DNA of 13,850 nucleotides from Oligoflexus sp. (GCA_030151925.1 JASLCY010000577.1:1-13850); one strand, 5' to 3'; shown: positions 6,071-13,786, counted from the stretch's first letter. Notes: a model not told the origin generated them from the letters alone. Made by a program: numbers and translations.

Positions 6071-7411
6071 ATGCCCATGCTGCTCGAAATAGCCTTTCGC
6101 AACCTCTTCCAAGCGCGGCGGCGGACCCTCCTGCTCGGCCTCGCGATCGCGATCGTGGCGAGCCTCTTCCTCATCCTGAGGGCGGTCTCCTCCTCGGTGA
6201 GCGAAAGGATGATCGAATCCTCGACCACCCTGTCCTCGGGCCACGTGAACGTCGGCGGCTTCTTCAAGTCCCGCCGGCGCGAAGCCGCGCCCCTGCTCGC
6301 GAACGGCGATGAGATCAAGGCGGCCGTCCGCTCCATCGTTCCCGACCTCGACTCTATCGTCGATCGGCATCGCGGCTGGGGCCGCATCATCAGCTCCAGC
6401 AGCTCCATCAACGTCGGGCTGAACGGCATCGTCTACGAGCAGGAGGAGAGGCTCTTCCGCACCCTGCGCCTGGCGCCTGAGAAAGAATACGTGAAAGACG
6501 GCACCGACAAGGTCTACGGCAACTTCGAAGACCTTAAGCAGCCGAATACGATCATCATCTTCGCGGCCCAGGCCAAGAAGCTGGAAGCGAGGGTCGGGGA
6601 TACGCTCACCTTCGTCACCGAAGCGAACGGCCAATCGAATACCGCCGACCTCAAGATCGTCGCGATCGCCTCGGATATCGGTTTCATGAGCAACTGGTCG
6701 GTGTTCGTGCCGAGGCAGACGGTGCTCGACCTCTATCGCCTGCAACCGGCCTCGACCGGCGTGGTGATGGTCTACCTCAAGGATCCGAGCGCGGCGCTGG
6801 CGACGATGGAGAGACTCCGCAAGGGCCTCATCGAGAAGAAATACGAAGTCCGCGATCACGAGGCGCAGCCCTTCTTCATGAAGTTCGACAAGGTCTCGGG
6901 CGAAGACTGGCTCGGCCAGAAGCTTGACCTCACGATCTGGACGGACGAGATCTCCTTCGTCCTCTGGGTGACCACCGCGCTCGACCTCGTCTCGTTCTTC
7001 GTGATCTCGGTGCTCGGCGTCATCATCATCGGCGGCATCATGAACTCGATGTGGATGAGCGTGCGTGAGCGCATCAAGGAGATCGGCACGATGCGGGCGA
7101 TCGGCACGAGCAAGCTCTACATCGGGGCGATCTTCGTGCTCGAGGCCATGCTCCTCGGCCTGTTCGCGTCGGCTCTGGGCGTCCTGCTCGGCAGCGCCCT
7201 GATCCTGAGCGTGAACGCGGCGCATATCCCCATCACGAGCGACGGCATCCGCCTCTTCCTGATGTCGAACGTCCTGGACGTCAACCTCCACGGCAAGGAT
7301 ATCGTCTCGACCCTCGTCCTGTTCTCTATCTTAACGGGCATCGCGGCTCTCTACCCGGCACTCAAGGCAGCGAAGCTGCGGCCGGTCGAAGCCCTGATGC
7401 ATGGCAAATAG
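6071..7411 (+). CDS. FtsX-family ABC permease, second subunit
   Basis: 446 residues, close to the usual LolC/LolE length. There is a membrane helix at about 19-40, a periplasmic domain (about 41-295), and three C-terminal helices (about 298-328, 348-380, 410-432). The family loop RIKEIGTMRAIGTSK (334-348) closely matches the equivalent loop of the first permease, and the end KLRPVEALMHGK is typical. ATG 6071 has AAGGAG (6059-6064) at 6 nt; this ribosome binding site overlaps the end of the upstream gene, with only 3 nt between stop and start, so the two permeases are translationally linked. The gene most likely supplies the second half of a heteromeric inner-membrane transporter with the ATPase at 3271. 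It is not obviously a LolC or a LolE; a MacB-like or Treponema-type LolE-like paralog is equally possible. Confidence 0.92.
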   Translation: MPMLLEIAFRNLFQARRRTLLLGLAIAIVASLFLILRAVSSSVSERMIESSTTLSSGHVNVGGFFKSRRREAAPLLANGDEIKAAVRSIVPDLDSIVDRHRGWGRIISSSSSINVGLNGIVYEQEERLFRTLRLAPEKEYVKDGTDKVYGNFEDLKQPNTIIIFAAQAKKLEARVGDTLTFVTEANGQSNTADLKIVAIASDIGFMSNWSVFVPRQTVLDLYRLQPASTGVVMVYLKDPSAALATMERLRKGLIEKKYEVRDHEAQPFFMKFDKVSGEDWLGQKLDLTIWTDEISFVLWVTTALDLVSFFVISVLGVIIIGGIMNSMWMSVRERIKEIGTMRAIGTSKLYIGAIFVLEAMLLGLFASALGVLLGSALILSVNAAHIPITSDGIRLFLMSNVLDVNLHGKDIVSTLVLFSILTGIAALYPALKAAKLRPVEALMHGK

Positions 7412-7421
7412 GAGATTCCTC

Positions 7422-8219
7422 ATGCGTTTGAACCGATTGATCCTCGCCGGCCTCCTGCTCGCGGCGCCCCGCGCGCAGGCCCTGACCGAGGACGAAACCC
7501 ATAAGATCGTGGCCCAGGTCGATGAAAAACAACGGAATACCGGCGACTACGCTTCGACCGTGGTGATGGAGCAGTGGGAGAAGAAGAAGGATACGAAGGA
7601 CAAGGAGCCTTACGAGATCAAGAAGGCTTTTGAGGCCCGCATCTATCGCCGCGACGCCGACGACCAATTGATCATCCTTTTCTCGAAGCCTAAGGCCGAG
7701 GCCGGCAAGGGTTATCTGCGGAAAGAGAAGACCCTGCTCCTCTATGAGCCCGCCCTCGGCAAATGGGAACGGCAGACCGAACGCGCAAGCATCGGCGGAA
7801 CCGGCTCGCGCAGCAACGACTTCGACGAGTCGCGCCTCGCCGAGGAGTTCACCTCGAAGTTCGTGGGCGACGAGAAGCTCGGCCGCTACGATGTCTACCG
7901 CATCCACCTCGTGGCGAAGCCGGGCGTGGATACCGTCGCGCCCATCATCGAGCTCTGGGTCGACAAGGACAGCAAGAACGTGCTGAAGCGCGAGGAGTCG
8001 GCCCTCTCCGGCAAGCTCATGCGCCGTCTCCTCTATCCGGCATGGGAGAAGATGTTCAGCAAATCGAAGAACGCCGACGTCTACGTCCCGAAGGAGATCT
8101 ACGCCTATGATCTGCTCGACGAGGAGAAGCTCACGAAGGTCAAGCTCCAGGACGTCCACCTCGATCCGCTCGAGAAAAACATGTTTACCAAGGCTTGGAT
8201 CGAATCCCAGAGCCGATAA
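7422..8219 (+). CDS. LolA-like periplasmic carrier ('outer membrane lipoprotein-sorting protein')
   Basis: 265 residues. Signal peptide 1-20 (cleavage after RAQA, before LTEDE) without a lipobox, so probably soluble in the periplasm. The body matches the LolA-like family annotated as outer-membrane lipoprotein-sorting protein: a RIYRRDADDQLIILFSKP strand pair (73-90), GKGYLRKEKTLLLYEP (95-110), then GGTGSRSNDFDESRLAEEF (125-143), the family's conserved SDF-type loop, and a late IIELWVDKDSKNVLKREE hairpin. LolA-fold proteins have a hydrophobic groove that carries acyl chains across the periplasm. ATG 7401 overlaps the upstream gene in frame, but ATG 7422 is preferred: AGGAG (7410-7414) lies 7 nt before it and only this start gives a clean signal peptide. 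The ribosome binding site overlaps the permease stop, so translation is coupled. Carrier role is inferred from fold and operon. Confidence 0.88.
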   Translation: MRLNRLILAGLLLAAPRAQALTEDETHKIVAQVDEKQRNTGDYASTVVMEQWEKKKDTKDKEPYEIKKAFEARIYRRDADDQLIILFSKPKAEAGKGYLRKEKTLLLYEPALGKWERQTERASIGGTGSRSNDFDESRLAEEFTSKFVGDEKLGRYDVYRIHLVAKPGVDTVAPIIELWVDKDSKNVLKREESALSGKLMRRLLYPAWEKMFSKSKNADVYVPKEIYAYDLLDEEKLTKVKLQDVHLDPLEKNMFTKAWIESQSR

Positions 8220-8228
8220 GGATAGGTC

Positions 8229-9653
8229 GTGAAGAAGATAGTGATCGCTGCGGCCCTGGGCCGAGCCCTGTCCGGGCTGGCCCTGGCGCAAACCGAAGAC
8301 GAGCTCTTCGGCAATCCGAAGGTCGAGGAGAAGAAGCCGGGGCAGGTCGCGCCGGAACCGGTGAAGAAGAGCGAGAGCCTGCCGGACGAACTCATAGACA
8401 AGCTGGCGATCGGCGGGCGTCTCGAGCTCCGGACCGAAGCGAGCAAGACCGATAACCAGCGCTTCCAGGAAAGTCCTTACGGCCAGAACAAGACCGCGGA
8501 TATCTACTTCGATACGCGGCCGAACCGCGACGTGCGGGCGTTCTTCCGCATGCGTTTCTACGAGCAGAACACGACCACCGCCCAGCAGGTGACGAACAAC
8601 ACCGGCACCGAGACGACCAACAACACCAAGCAGCCGACGGTCGAGCAGCAGGGCGTGGCGAACATCGAGGAATCGATCGACGAACTCTGGCTCAAGTGGG
8701 ATATCGAGGACACGGTCTTCGTCACGGCCGGTAAACAGCATTTGAAATGGGGCCGGGGCCGCTTCTGGAACCCGACGGATTTCACCGCTCTGGTGCCCAA
8801 GGACCCGTTCGCGATCTTCGACCGGCGCCTCGGCCAAGAGCTGATCAAGGTGCATATCCCCTTCGAGAAGCAGGGGCACAACCTCTACGGGATCCTGCAG
8901 TTCGACGATGCCCAGCGCAACGACGACGTCGGCATCGCCCTGCGCGGCGAGTTCTCGTTCGGTTCGAACGGCGAGACGGCGATCTCCTTCCAATCGAAAC
9001 GCGGCCGGCCTATCAAAGCCGGCATCGACCTCGGCATGGGCCTCGGCAACTTCGATATCAACCTCGAATCGGCTTGGTCCACCCGCGACACCTCGCCTCG
9101 CTACAAGGGCGACCTGGATCTCACGACGCTGCAGTTCCCGTCGGAGACCTACGATAACAAGAAGGTCTACAACCAGAGCGTCGCGAACCTCGAATACGTG
9201 CAGAAGTTCAACGACAACGACGCCGCTGTGTTCGGCGTCGAAGGCTTCTGGAATCAGCTCGGCTACGATAAACGGACCCTCGAATTCTATTCGCTGGTCA
9301 CGAATCAGAACCAGGTCCTGTATTCAGGCCGGGAATACGTCGCCGCCTATGCCCGCCTCGACGGGCCGGGGAACTGGAACGACAGCACCTTCCTCCTCAA
9401 CGGCGTGCAGAACCTGAGCGATAAAACCGCTCTCGTCCGCCTGACGGGAACCTATCTCTTCTACAAGCAGATTACCCTGGAAGCCTATGTGAGCCGCTGC
9501 TTCGGTGATTACGGCGAGCTGTGCTTCCGCGTCCCCGATTCGATCATAGACGCGGCCAAGCTCTTGCCGGCCGATCAGCAAGGGCTTATCAACGCCCTGC
9601 CGCGGAACGTGACGCGTACGGTGTTCGGCGGAAGTTTAAGTATGAATTTCTAA
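8229..9653 (+). CDS. outer-membrane beta-barrel protein, operon partner of LolA-like carrier
   Basis: 474 residues. Signal peptide about 1-20 (cleavage after LALA, before QTEDE), a charged, Pro/Lys-rich segment (about 22-55), then alternating amphipathic strands to a terminal Phe (SLSMNF), the classic C-terminal signal for barrel insertion by BAM. A conserved-looking block GKQHLKWGRGRFWNPTD (168-184) with FAIFDRRLGQELIKV shortly after recalls the WG...NPxD motif of DUF1302-type and alginate-export-like porins; assignment to a named family is uncertain. Start is GTG 8229 with AAGGA (8218-8222) at 6 nt, the ribosome binding site overlapping the stop of the LolA-like gene. Arg12 interrupts the hydrophobic core of the signal peptide, which is unusual. 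It is the last gene of the operon. Position suggests that it receives cargo from the carrier or exports it at the outer membrane. Confidence 0.82.
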   Translation: MKKIVIAAALGRALSGLALAQTEDELFGNPKVEEKKPGQVAPEPVKKSESLPDELIDKLAIGGRLELRTEASKTDNQRFQESPYGQNKTADIYFDTRPNRDVRAFFRMRFYEQNTTTAQQVTNNTGTETTNNTKQPTVEQQGVANIEESIDELWLKWDIEDTVFVTAGKQHLKWGRGRFWNPTDFTALVPKDPFAIFDRRLGQELIKVHIPFEKQGHNLYGILQFDDAQRNDDVGIALRGEFSFGSNGETAISFQSKRGRPIKAGIDLGMGLGNFDINLESAWSTRDTSPRYKGDLDLTTLQFPSETYDNKKVYNQSVANLEYVQKFNDNDAAVFGVEGFWNQLGYDKRTLEFYSLVTNQNQVLYSGREYVAAYARLDGPGNWNDSTFLLNGVQNLSDKTALVRLTGTYLFYKQITLEAYVSRCFGDYGELCFRVPDSIIDAAKLLPADQQGLINALPRNVTRTVFGGSLSMNF

Positions 9654-9664
9654 GGGCCTGGGAC

Positions 9665-9686
9665 GGGAAATCGAGCCAGGTTTCCC
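9665..9686 (+). other. inverted repeat downstream of the five-gene operon
   Basis: GGGAAA (9665-9670), 10-nt loop, TTTCCC (9681-9686), about 11 nt after the barrel stop. The stem is short and followed by A's rather than T's, so it is a poor intrinsic terminator. I see no better terminator for the operon before the next gene, so some read-through into the lipoprotein gene is possible. Confidence 0.22.
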
Positions 9687-9728
9687 AAAACCCGATTCTT
9701 ACCTTAGCAAAAGAATGTTTCAATCCTG

Positions 9729-9757
9729 CTTAATCCCCTGATTTCCCTGCTTATAAA
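9729..9757 (+). promoter_or_regulatory. possible promoter of the low-complexity lipoprotein gene
   Basis: TATAAA at 9752-9757 is a good -10 box, and TG precedes it at 9748-9749 (one base farther than a true extended -10). The spaced -35 (CTTAAT, 9729-9734) is poor. If used, transcription would start near 9764, giving a leader of about 60 nt. Confidence 0.33.
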
Positions 9758-9826
9758 AGTTTTTGTGGCGCAGAGCCTAAGTCCTCCGAGCGAGTTCCGA
9801 TAAAACCCGTGAGGAGGATGCTTTCC

Positions 9827-10513
9827 ATGAAACACATATTTCTAGTCATGGGCCTCAGTTCTTACTTATGGGGGTGCTCTGTCGATACCGGGCAGAAAAC
9901 CGCCACGAACCCAGCGGACTCAGCTAACTCTAGTGGAACGAGCGAGAACGCAGAGGGAATAAAAGAAGGGACAGCGACTTCGAACAATGAAGGGACGGTA
10001 GCCGTTCCCGTCGATACCGGTGCGCCTAGCGGCGATTCGGGCTCGAGCAAGGCCACGGCTTCCGCGGACGGCTCTTCAGGTTCGACTGCAAGCTCGGGTT
10101 CTAAGACCCAGAATAACGCGAGCAATACGCAATCGAACACCTCGGCTTCGGCACCCGCGCAAGTTACGGGCGCCTACCTGGTCGGAGCGATCCTGCCGGC
10201 CGTGGACGGAGAACCCAAGAAAATCGGCTTGATCGCCAAGAAAGTGGATCAGCGCCTGAGCGACGATCCGGAACATTACTTGACGAAATGGTCCATGACC
10301 TTGGCCTCGGCTGATATTCCCGCGACCCTCGAGAAGTCGGACGACCCTGCTTTTGACGAGATCCTGGAGTTCACGGGTACGGATGAGGAATTCGCGAAGA
10401 TGCAGAGCCAGATCAAGATCGAAATCAAGGTTTCGGATCCGAGCTCGGAGTTCGGCCTGAACGAAGTGGTATCGACGACCCTTGCTGATTTGTTCCTGAG
10501 CCAGGCTCAGTAA
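9827..10513 (+). CDS. low-complexity lipoprotein, unknown function
   Basis: 228 residues. The signal peptide ends at LWGC, so Cys17 should be lipidated; Trp at -2 is unusual for a lipobox. Residues 18-112 are a long Ser/Thr/Gly/Asn/Ala-rich linker, likely disordered. Residues 113-228 form a compact domain that starts with VTGAYLVGAILPAVDGEPKKIGLIAKKV and is rich in Asp/Glu/Lys; I do not recognise it. Three in-frame starts exist: GTG 9809, ATG 9818 and ATG 9827. The purine-rich GAGGAGG (9811-9817) abuts ATG 9818 and sits 9 nt before ATG 9827, and only the latter gives a normal MKH... signal peptide, so 9827 is chosen. The linker plus small domain resembles surface-tethered lipoproteins of predatory or environmental deltaproteobacteria-like groups. 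It is followed by a strong terminator. Confidence 0.8.
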   Translation: MKHIFLVMGLSSYLWGCSVDTGQKTATNPADSANSSGTSENAEGIKEGTATSNNEGTVAVPVDTGAPSGDSGSSKATASADGSSGSTASSGSKTQNNASNTQSNTSASAPAQVTGAYLVGAILPAVDGEPKKIGLIAKKVDQRLSDDPEHYLTKWSMTLASADIPATLEKSDDPAFDEILEFTGTDEEFAKMQSQIKIEIKVSDPSSEFGLNEVVSTTLADLFLSQAQ

Positions 10514-10545
10514 CATTATAGAGAATCGTTAACTTGTGAATGCAG

Positions 10546-10577
10546 GGCCCCGGTGGATTCCACCGGGGCCTTCTTCA
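10546..10577 (+). terminator. strong intrinsic terminator
   Basis: GGCCCCGGTGG (10546-10556), loop ATT, CCACCGGGGCC (10560-10570): a perfect 11-bp GC-rich stem followed by TTCTTCA. It lies 32 nt after the lipoprotein stop and 28 nt beyond the stop of the convergent subtilase gene. It fits + strand termination best; the minus-strand flank (CTGCATTCAC) is less U-rich, but the hairpin could serve both genes. Confidence 0.85.
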
Positions 10578-10597
10578 TGCCTGCTCTTCTAAGACTC

Positions 10598-11962
10598 TCA
10601 GAGGCCTTTGATGATAGGCGAGAGAGGAGCCGTCGCGTGGATCATGTCGGTGTTGACGAAGGTGCGGGTCGAGACCGCATCCGCGACTTCCGCCTTCGCC
10701 TGGGCGATCGCTTCGGCTACGGACATGGAAGCCGAGAGCTCAGCGGCTTTGATCGCGCGATCGCGGTTGACGATGCCGGAGGTCACGCACTTGTCTTTGA
10801 GCGAGTCCTTGACGTCGACAGTGCCCAGGATAATCGCTTTCATATCAGCAGGTTTCAGCGCCGGGTTCGCGTCTTTGACGCCCGCTGCGACACCGGCTAC
10901 GTAAGGCGAGGCCTGGCTGGTGCCCGAGAGCGAAAGGTGCCTGTTGTTCGGCGTCGAAGAGAGGACGGCTACGCCTGGAGCGAAGACGTCGACCTTGGTT
11001 TTACCGAAGTTCGAGAAGATCGCAGGACCGTCGTGCTCGATCGAAGCGCCGACCGAGATCGAGTTCGGCTGGCCGATGTTCGCCGGCGAGGTCGGGAACT
11101 GGTCGTTGTCGGTGCCGTCGTTGCCCGCGGCGAAGACGAAGAGGGTATCGGGAGCCGAGGTCGCGATCGAAGCCTGAGCTTCCGCCACCTTGTTGACGAA
11201 GAAGATGGAGAGCTCGGTCGTGGCCGCGTCATTGTCCTCTTTGAGCGCGAGTTTCACGAGCGGAGCCACGATGAGCTTCGCCTGGTTCACGCCCATGCCG
11301 AGCGAGGCGTTGGCGACGTCGGCCTTCGACGAGCCCGCATATTCACCCACGAGGCCGAAGGCCTGGCCCTGGGCTTTCGCCAGGCCGCTCAGGGTCGCCT
11401 GGATCAAGGCCTTGGCTATGATGTTGAGGTCTTTGCGTTGCTGCGCCGCGACTTCGAGGTCGTGTTTGAAGCTGGCGAGCGGGTTATCGACGGGAACGAG
11501 GCGGATGGTCAGGATCTTCGCCGCATCGTTGTCTTTCGCGGCGATGCCGGCCACGTGCGTGCCGTGGGCGAAAGTGCCGTATTTGGTCACGTCGCTCACG
11601 AAGGCCTGATCCGCGGCCTTCGACTTGATCCAGGCGATGTCGTCGTCGCTCGCGGTGCCCATGAGGTAAGCGTCTTCTACGACGAAGAACTTCTCGATGT
11701 CAGCCGAATAGAGGGAATCGTATTTGAGGTCGATCAAGGTGTTGTTGTTCTGGAAGAAGTTCCAGCCGTTCACGTCGTCCTTGAAGCCGTTGTTATCGTC
11801 GTCCTTGTTGTTGAGGGAATCGTTCGGGTTCACCCAGATCTTGCCGGCCAGGTCCGGATGCTTGATGTCGGTGCCCGAGTCGATGATGGCGACCGTCGAC
11901 GCTTGAGCGGCCGTCGTTAAGCACAAGAACGCGGCAATACTCAGATTTCGAAGCTGAAACAT
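10598..11962 (-). CDS. secreted S8 subtilisin-like serine protease
   Basis: 454 residues. Signal peptide 1-21 (cleavage after AAQA). The catalytic triad is complete: Asp28 in AIIDSG, His133 in HGTHVAG, Ser349 in GTSQASP, with oxyanion Asn281 in FAAGNDG. Shortly after Asp28 comes an Asp/Asn-rich loop NNKDDDNNGFKDDVNGW (51-67), likely a calcium site, as seen in many bacterial S8 enzymes. The Asp-His spacing is 105 residues, far longer than in subtilisin (about 32). The mature protein starts directly at the first catalytic strand, with no room for the usual I9 inhibitory propeptide. A C-terminal helical extension (about 405-454) is Ala-rich. ATG 11972-11974 opens the frame, but it precedes GGAGG; ATG 11960-11962 has that GGAGG at 5 nt and a clean signal peptide, so it is preferred. 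It is convergent with the lipoprotein gene. Confidence 0.93.
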   Translation of the reverse strand: MFQLRNLSIAAFLCLTTAAQASTVAIIDSGTDIKHPDLAGKIWVNPNDSLNNKDDDNNGFKDDVNGWNFFQNNNTLIDLKYDSLYSADIEKFFVVEDAYLMGTASDDDIAWIKSKAADQAFVSDVTKYGTFAHGTHVAGIAAKDNDAAKILTIRLVPVDNPLASFKHDLEVAAQQRKDLNIIAKALIQATLSGLAKAQGQAFGLVGEYAGSSKADVANASLGMGVNQAKLIVAPLVKLALKEDNDAATTELSIFFVNKVAEAQASIATSAPDTLFVFAAGNDGTDNDQFPTSPANIGQPNSISVGASIEHDGPAIFSNFGKTKVDVFAPGVAVLSSTPNNRHLSLSGTSQASPYVAGVAAGVKDANPALKPADMKAIILGTVDVKDSLKDKCVTSGIVNRDRAIKAAELSASMSVAEAIAQAKAEVADAVSTRTFVNTDMIHATAPLSPIIKGL

Positions 11963-12113
11963 TGAAACCTCCATTCATGGCGAGAATATTTCCAAACAGT
12001 AGATGAAGAAATTTGATTGAGCAATGGGGGAGTTTGTGGGAAATCGTGTAAAGTAAGAGTGGTTTGGCTTCGGTGTGTTTTTCGAGCTCCATCCAACGTT
12101 TAGGCGGTCCTTC
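11963..12113. other. intergenic region between divergent subtilase and CDF genes
   Basis: This 151-nt, AT-rich gap must carry control signals for both the subtilase (minus) and the cation transporter (plus). Candidate minus-strand pairs such as TTGCTC-17-TACTGT and TTTCTT-17-TATTCT are all weak, and I see no convincing plus-strand promoter. No dyad or repeat stands out. Confidence 0.3.
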
Positions 12114-13112
12114 ATGCAAGCCTCGCGAGTTGCCTCCGTAATTTCCTTCGTCTCGAGCATCCTGATCCTGGCGCTCAAGTTCTTCGCCTATTGGAAGACG
12201 AGTTCGACAGCCATTTTGTCCGATGCGATGGAGAGCATCATCAACGTCCTCGCCGCGGGCGTTACGCTTTTATTAATGAAGCATGTCGTGGCGCCCGCCG
12301 ATGAGAATCATCCTTACGGTCACGGCAAACTCGAGTATTTCTCCGCGGCCTTCGAAGGCGGGCTCATCGCCTTCGCCGGCCTGGCGATCGCCCGTGAGGC
12401 GATACAGGCCCTGTGGAGGGGCACGCCGCTGCATAATCTCGAGGAGGGCATCGTCTACGCCCTGATCGCGGCTCTGGCGAACCTGGCGCTCGGTTTCTAC
12501 ATCCTCTCTGTCGGCAAAAAGGAACGCTCCGATGCATTGCTCGCGAGCGGCCGGCACATCCTCTCAGATGTGTGGTCGACCGCGGGCACCCTGATCGGGC
12601 TCTTGCTCGTGCGGATCACGGGGCTGGGTTGGTTCGATCCGATCGCGGCGCTGATCATCGCGGCGAACCTCTCGTATTCCGGTTATTCCATCTTCCGGCG
12701 CTCGACGGCGGCGCTGATCGACGAGACCGATCCCGAGACCCTCGAGGAGCTCGCCAAGACCTTCAACGCCAATCGCCGGCCCGAGATCATCGACATCCAT
12801 CTCACGAAGGTGGTGCGCAGCGGCCGTTATCATCACGTCGACAGCCATCTGGTGATCCCCGAGTACTGGACGGTCGCCGATGCCCATCCCTTCGTCCGGC
12901 GGTATGAGCTCGACGTGATAAAGGCGTATGCGGGCGACGGCGAGATCAACTTCCACATCGATCCGTGTTATCGGGATTTCTGCGCGAATTGCCAGGTCGA
13001 TCCGTGCCCGGTGCGGCAGAAGCCCTTCGTCGAGCTCAAGCCGTTCACCGCGGAATCATTGGCGGGACATGCGCTCAGGGCGCACGAGGAGCGCGAGGCC
13101 TCACAGGTCTGA
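12114..13112 (+). CDS. cation diffusion facilitator (CDF) metal-efflux transporter
   Basis: 332 residues. CDF proteins exchange cytoplasmic divalent metal (Zn, Fe, Mn, Co, Cd) for protons at the inner membrane. There are six predicted membrane helices in the first 195 residues and a cytoplasmic alpha/beta domain after. Metal-site landmarks: Asp37 in SDAMES (first transport-site Asp), His148 and Asp152 in HILSD, and the DENHPYGHGKLE loop with Asp63/His66/His70. The second Asp of the canonical DxxxD in helix 2 is Ser41 here, with Glu40 beside it. The C-terminal domain ends in a Cys-rich DPCYRDFCANCQVDPCP (Cys285, 290, 293, 298) segment, seen in a subset of CDFs. The frame is open from GTG 12075, but ATG 12114 is chosen: AGGCGG (12102-12107) lies 6 nt upstream and the N-terminus then fits the family. 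The stop overlaps the convergent Hpt gene by 12 nt. Confidence 0.93.
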   Translation: MQASRVASVISFVSSILILALKFFAYWKTSSTAILSDAMESIINVLAAGVTLLLMKHVVAPADENHPYGHGKLEYFSAAFEGGLIAFAGLAIAREAIQALWRGTPLHNLEEGIVYALIAALANLALGFYILSVGKKERSDALLASGRHILSDVWSTAGTLIGLLLVRITGLGWFDPIAALIIAANLSYSGYSIFRRSTAALIDETDPETLEELAKTFNANRRPEIIDIHLTKVVRSGRYHHVDSHLVIPEYWTVADAHPFVRRYELDVIKAYAGDGEINFHIDPCYRDFCANCQVDPCPVRQKPFVELKPFTAESLAGHALRAHEEREASQV

Positions 13113-13769
13113 GTCGCGGACGAGCTTCAGCTGGACGAGCGCCTGCTCGAGGATCTTCAGGCAGTTCCGCACGCCCTCGGGCGAGGAGTCGGAGGACAGG
13201 GCGAGATAGGCCTTGAGGCTGAGATAACTCGCCTCGTCGAACGGCCTTTCCTCGTATGATTCGGCCGCGAGCGGCGGGATCGAGAAGCCTGCCGCGGCCT
13301 GCGAGGCGGGCGCCGGCTCATCATCGTCGAAGAAACCGAAGGCCATCGCCGGGGCCGCGCCCTGCGGCTTCAGGTCGTCGCCGATGAAGTAGCTGAGCTC
13401 CTCGACGATCAGGCTCGTATCGAGCACCGCATCGAAGTCGCTTTGCAGCCGCTTGATATAGGTCCTGAGCGTATCGTTCGAACGGAGCAGCACGTCCACC
13501 GTCTCCGAATCGGGGACGTGGCGCCCTTCGCGGATCTTCACCAGCAGCGTCTCCATCACGTGGGCGAACTCGCCGAGGCGGGTGAAGCCGCAGGTCATCG
13601 CCGAGCCCTTGACGGTGTGCGCCATGCGGAAGATCTCGTCCACCACCTTCGAATCATGGGGATTCTGCTCGAATATCAGGAATTGGTCCTCGACCCAGCC
13701 CAGCATCTCGATCGCTTCGCTGAGGAAGTCGTTCTTCACGCGCAAGTCGAAATCATCTTGATCGTCCAT
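13101..13769 (-). CDS. free-standing Hpt phosphotransfer protein
   Basis: 222 residues. The first 110 or so form an Hpt four-helix bundle with the phospho-accepting His51 in MAHTVKGSAM, preceded by the helix FLSEAIEMLGWVEDQFL and followed by FTRLGEFAHVMETLLVKIREG, the same layout as the P1 domain of CheA. No kinase, receiver or CheW-like domain follows, so it can relay phosphate but not make it. After about residue 135 comes an Ala/Pro/Asp-rich linker (to about 178) and a C-terminal helical region (about 178-222) of unknown role. Start ATG 13767-13769 has GGAGGGG 3-4 nt upstream. It overlaps the end of the CDF gene by 12 nt tail to tail. It lies 17 nt after another minus-strand reading frame, so it is probably the distal part of an operon that continues out of the window, maybe with chemotaxis or other two-component genes. 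Confidence 0.88.
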   Translation of the reverse strand: MDDQDDFDLRVKNDFLSEAIEMLGWVEDQFLIFEQNPHDSKVVDEIFRMAHTVKGSAMTCGFTRLGEFAHVMETLLVKIREGRHVPDSETVDVLLRSNDTLRTYIKRLQSDFDAVLDTSLIVEELSYFIGDDLKPQGAAPAMAFGFFDDDEPAPASQAAAGFSIPPLAAESYEERPFDEASYLSLKAYLALSSDSSPEGVRNCLKILEQALVQLKLVRDSDL

Positions 13770-13786
13770 GGTCCCCTCCCTTGATC

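Noticed and set aside
5780..7291. 503-codon minus frame opposite the permeases
   Set aside because: Same mirror effect; Arg/Glu/Asp/His-rich with no domain or start signal.
7362..8993. 543-codon minus frame opposite the LolA-like and barrel genes
   Set aside because: Longest shadow frame but crosses two well-supported genes and lacks motifs.
10553..11920. 455-codon + frame opposite the subtilase
   Set aside because: The minus strand has an intact S8 catalytic triad; this frame also begins inside the terminator hairpin.
12075..12113. GTG-initiated extension of the CDF transporter
   Set aside because: No ribosome binding site, and the extra residues MFFELHPTFRRSF do not fit the family start; ATG 12114 does.
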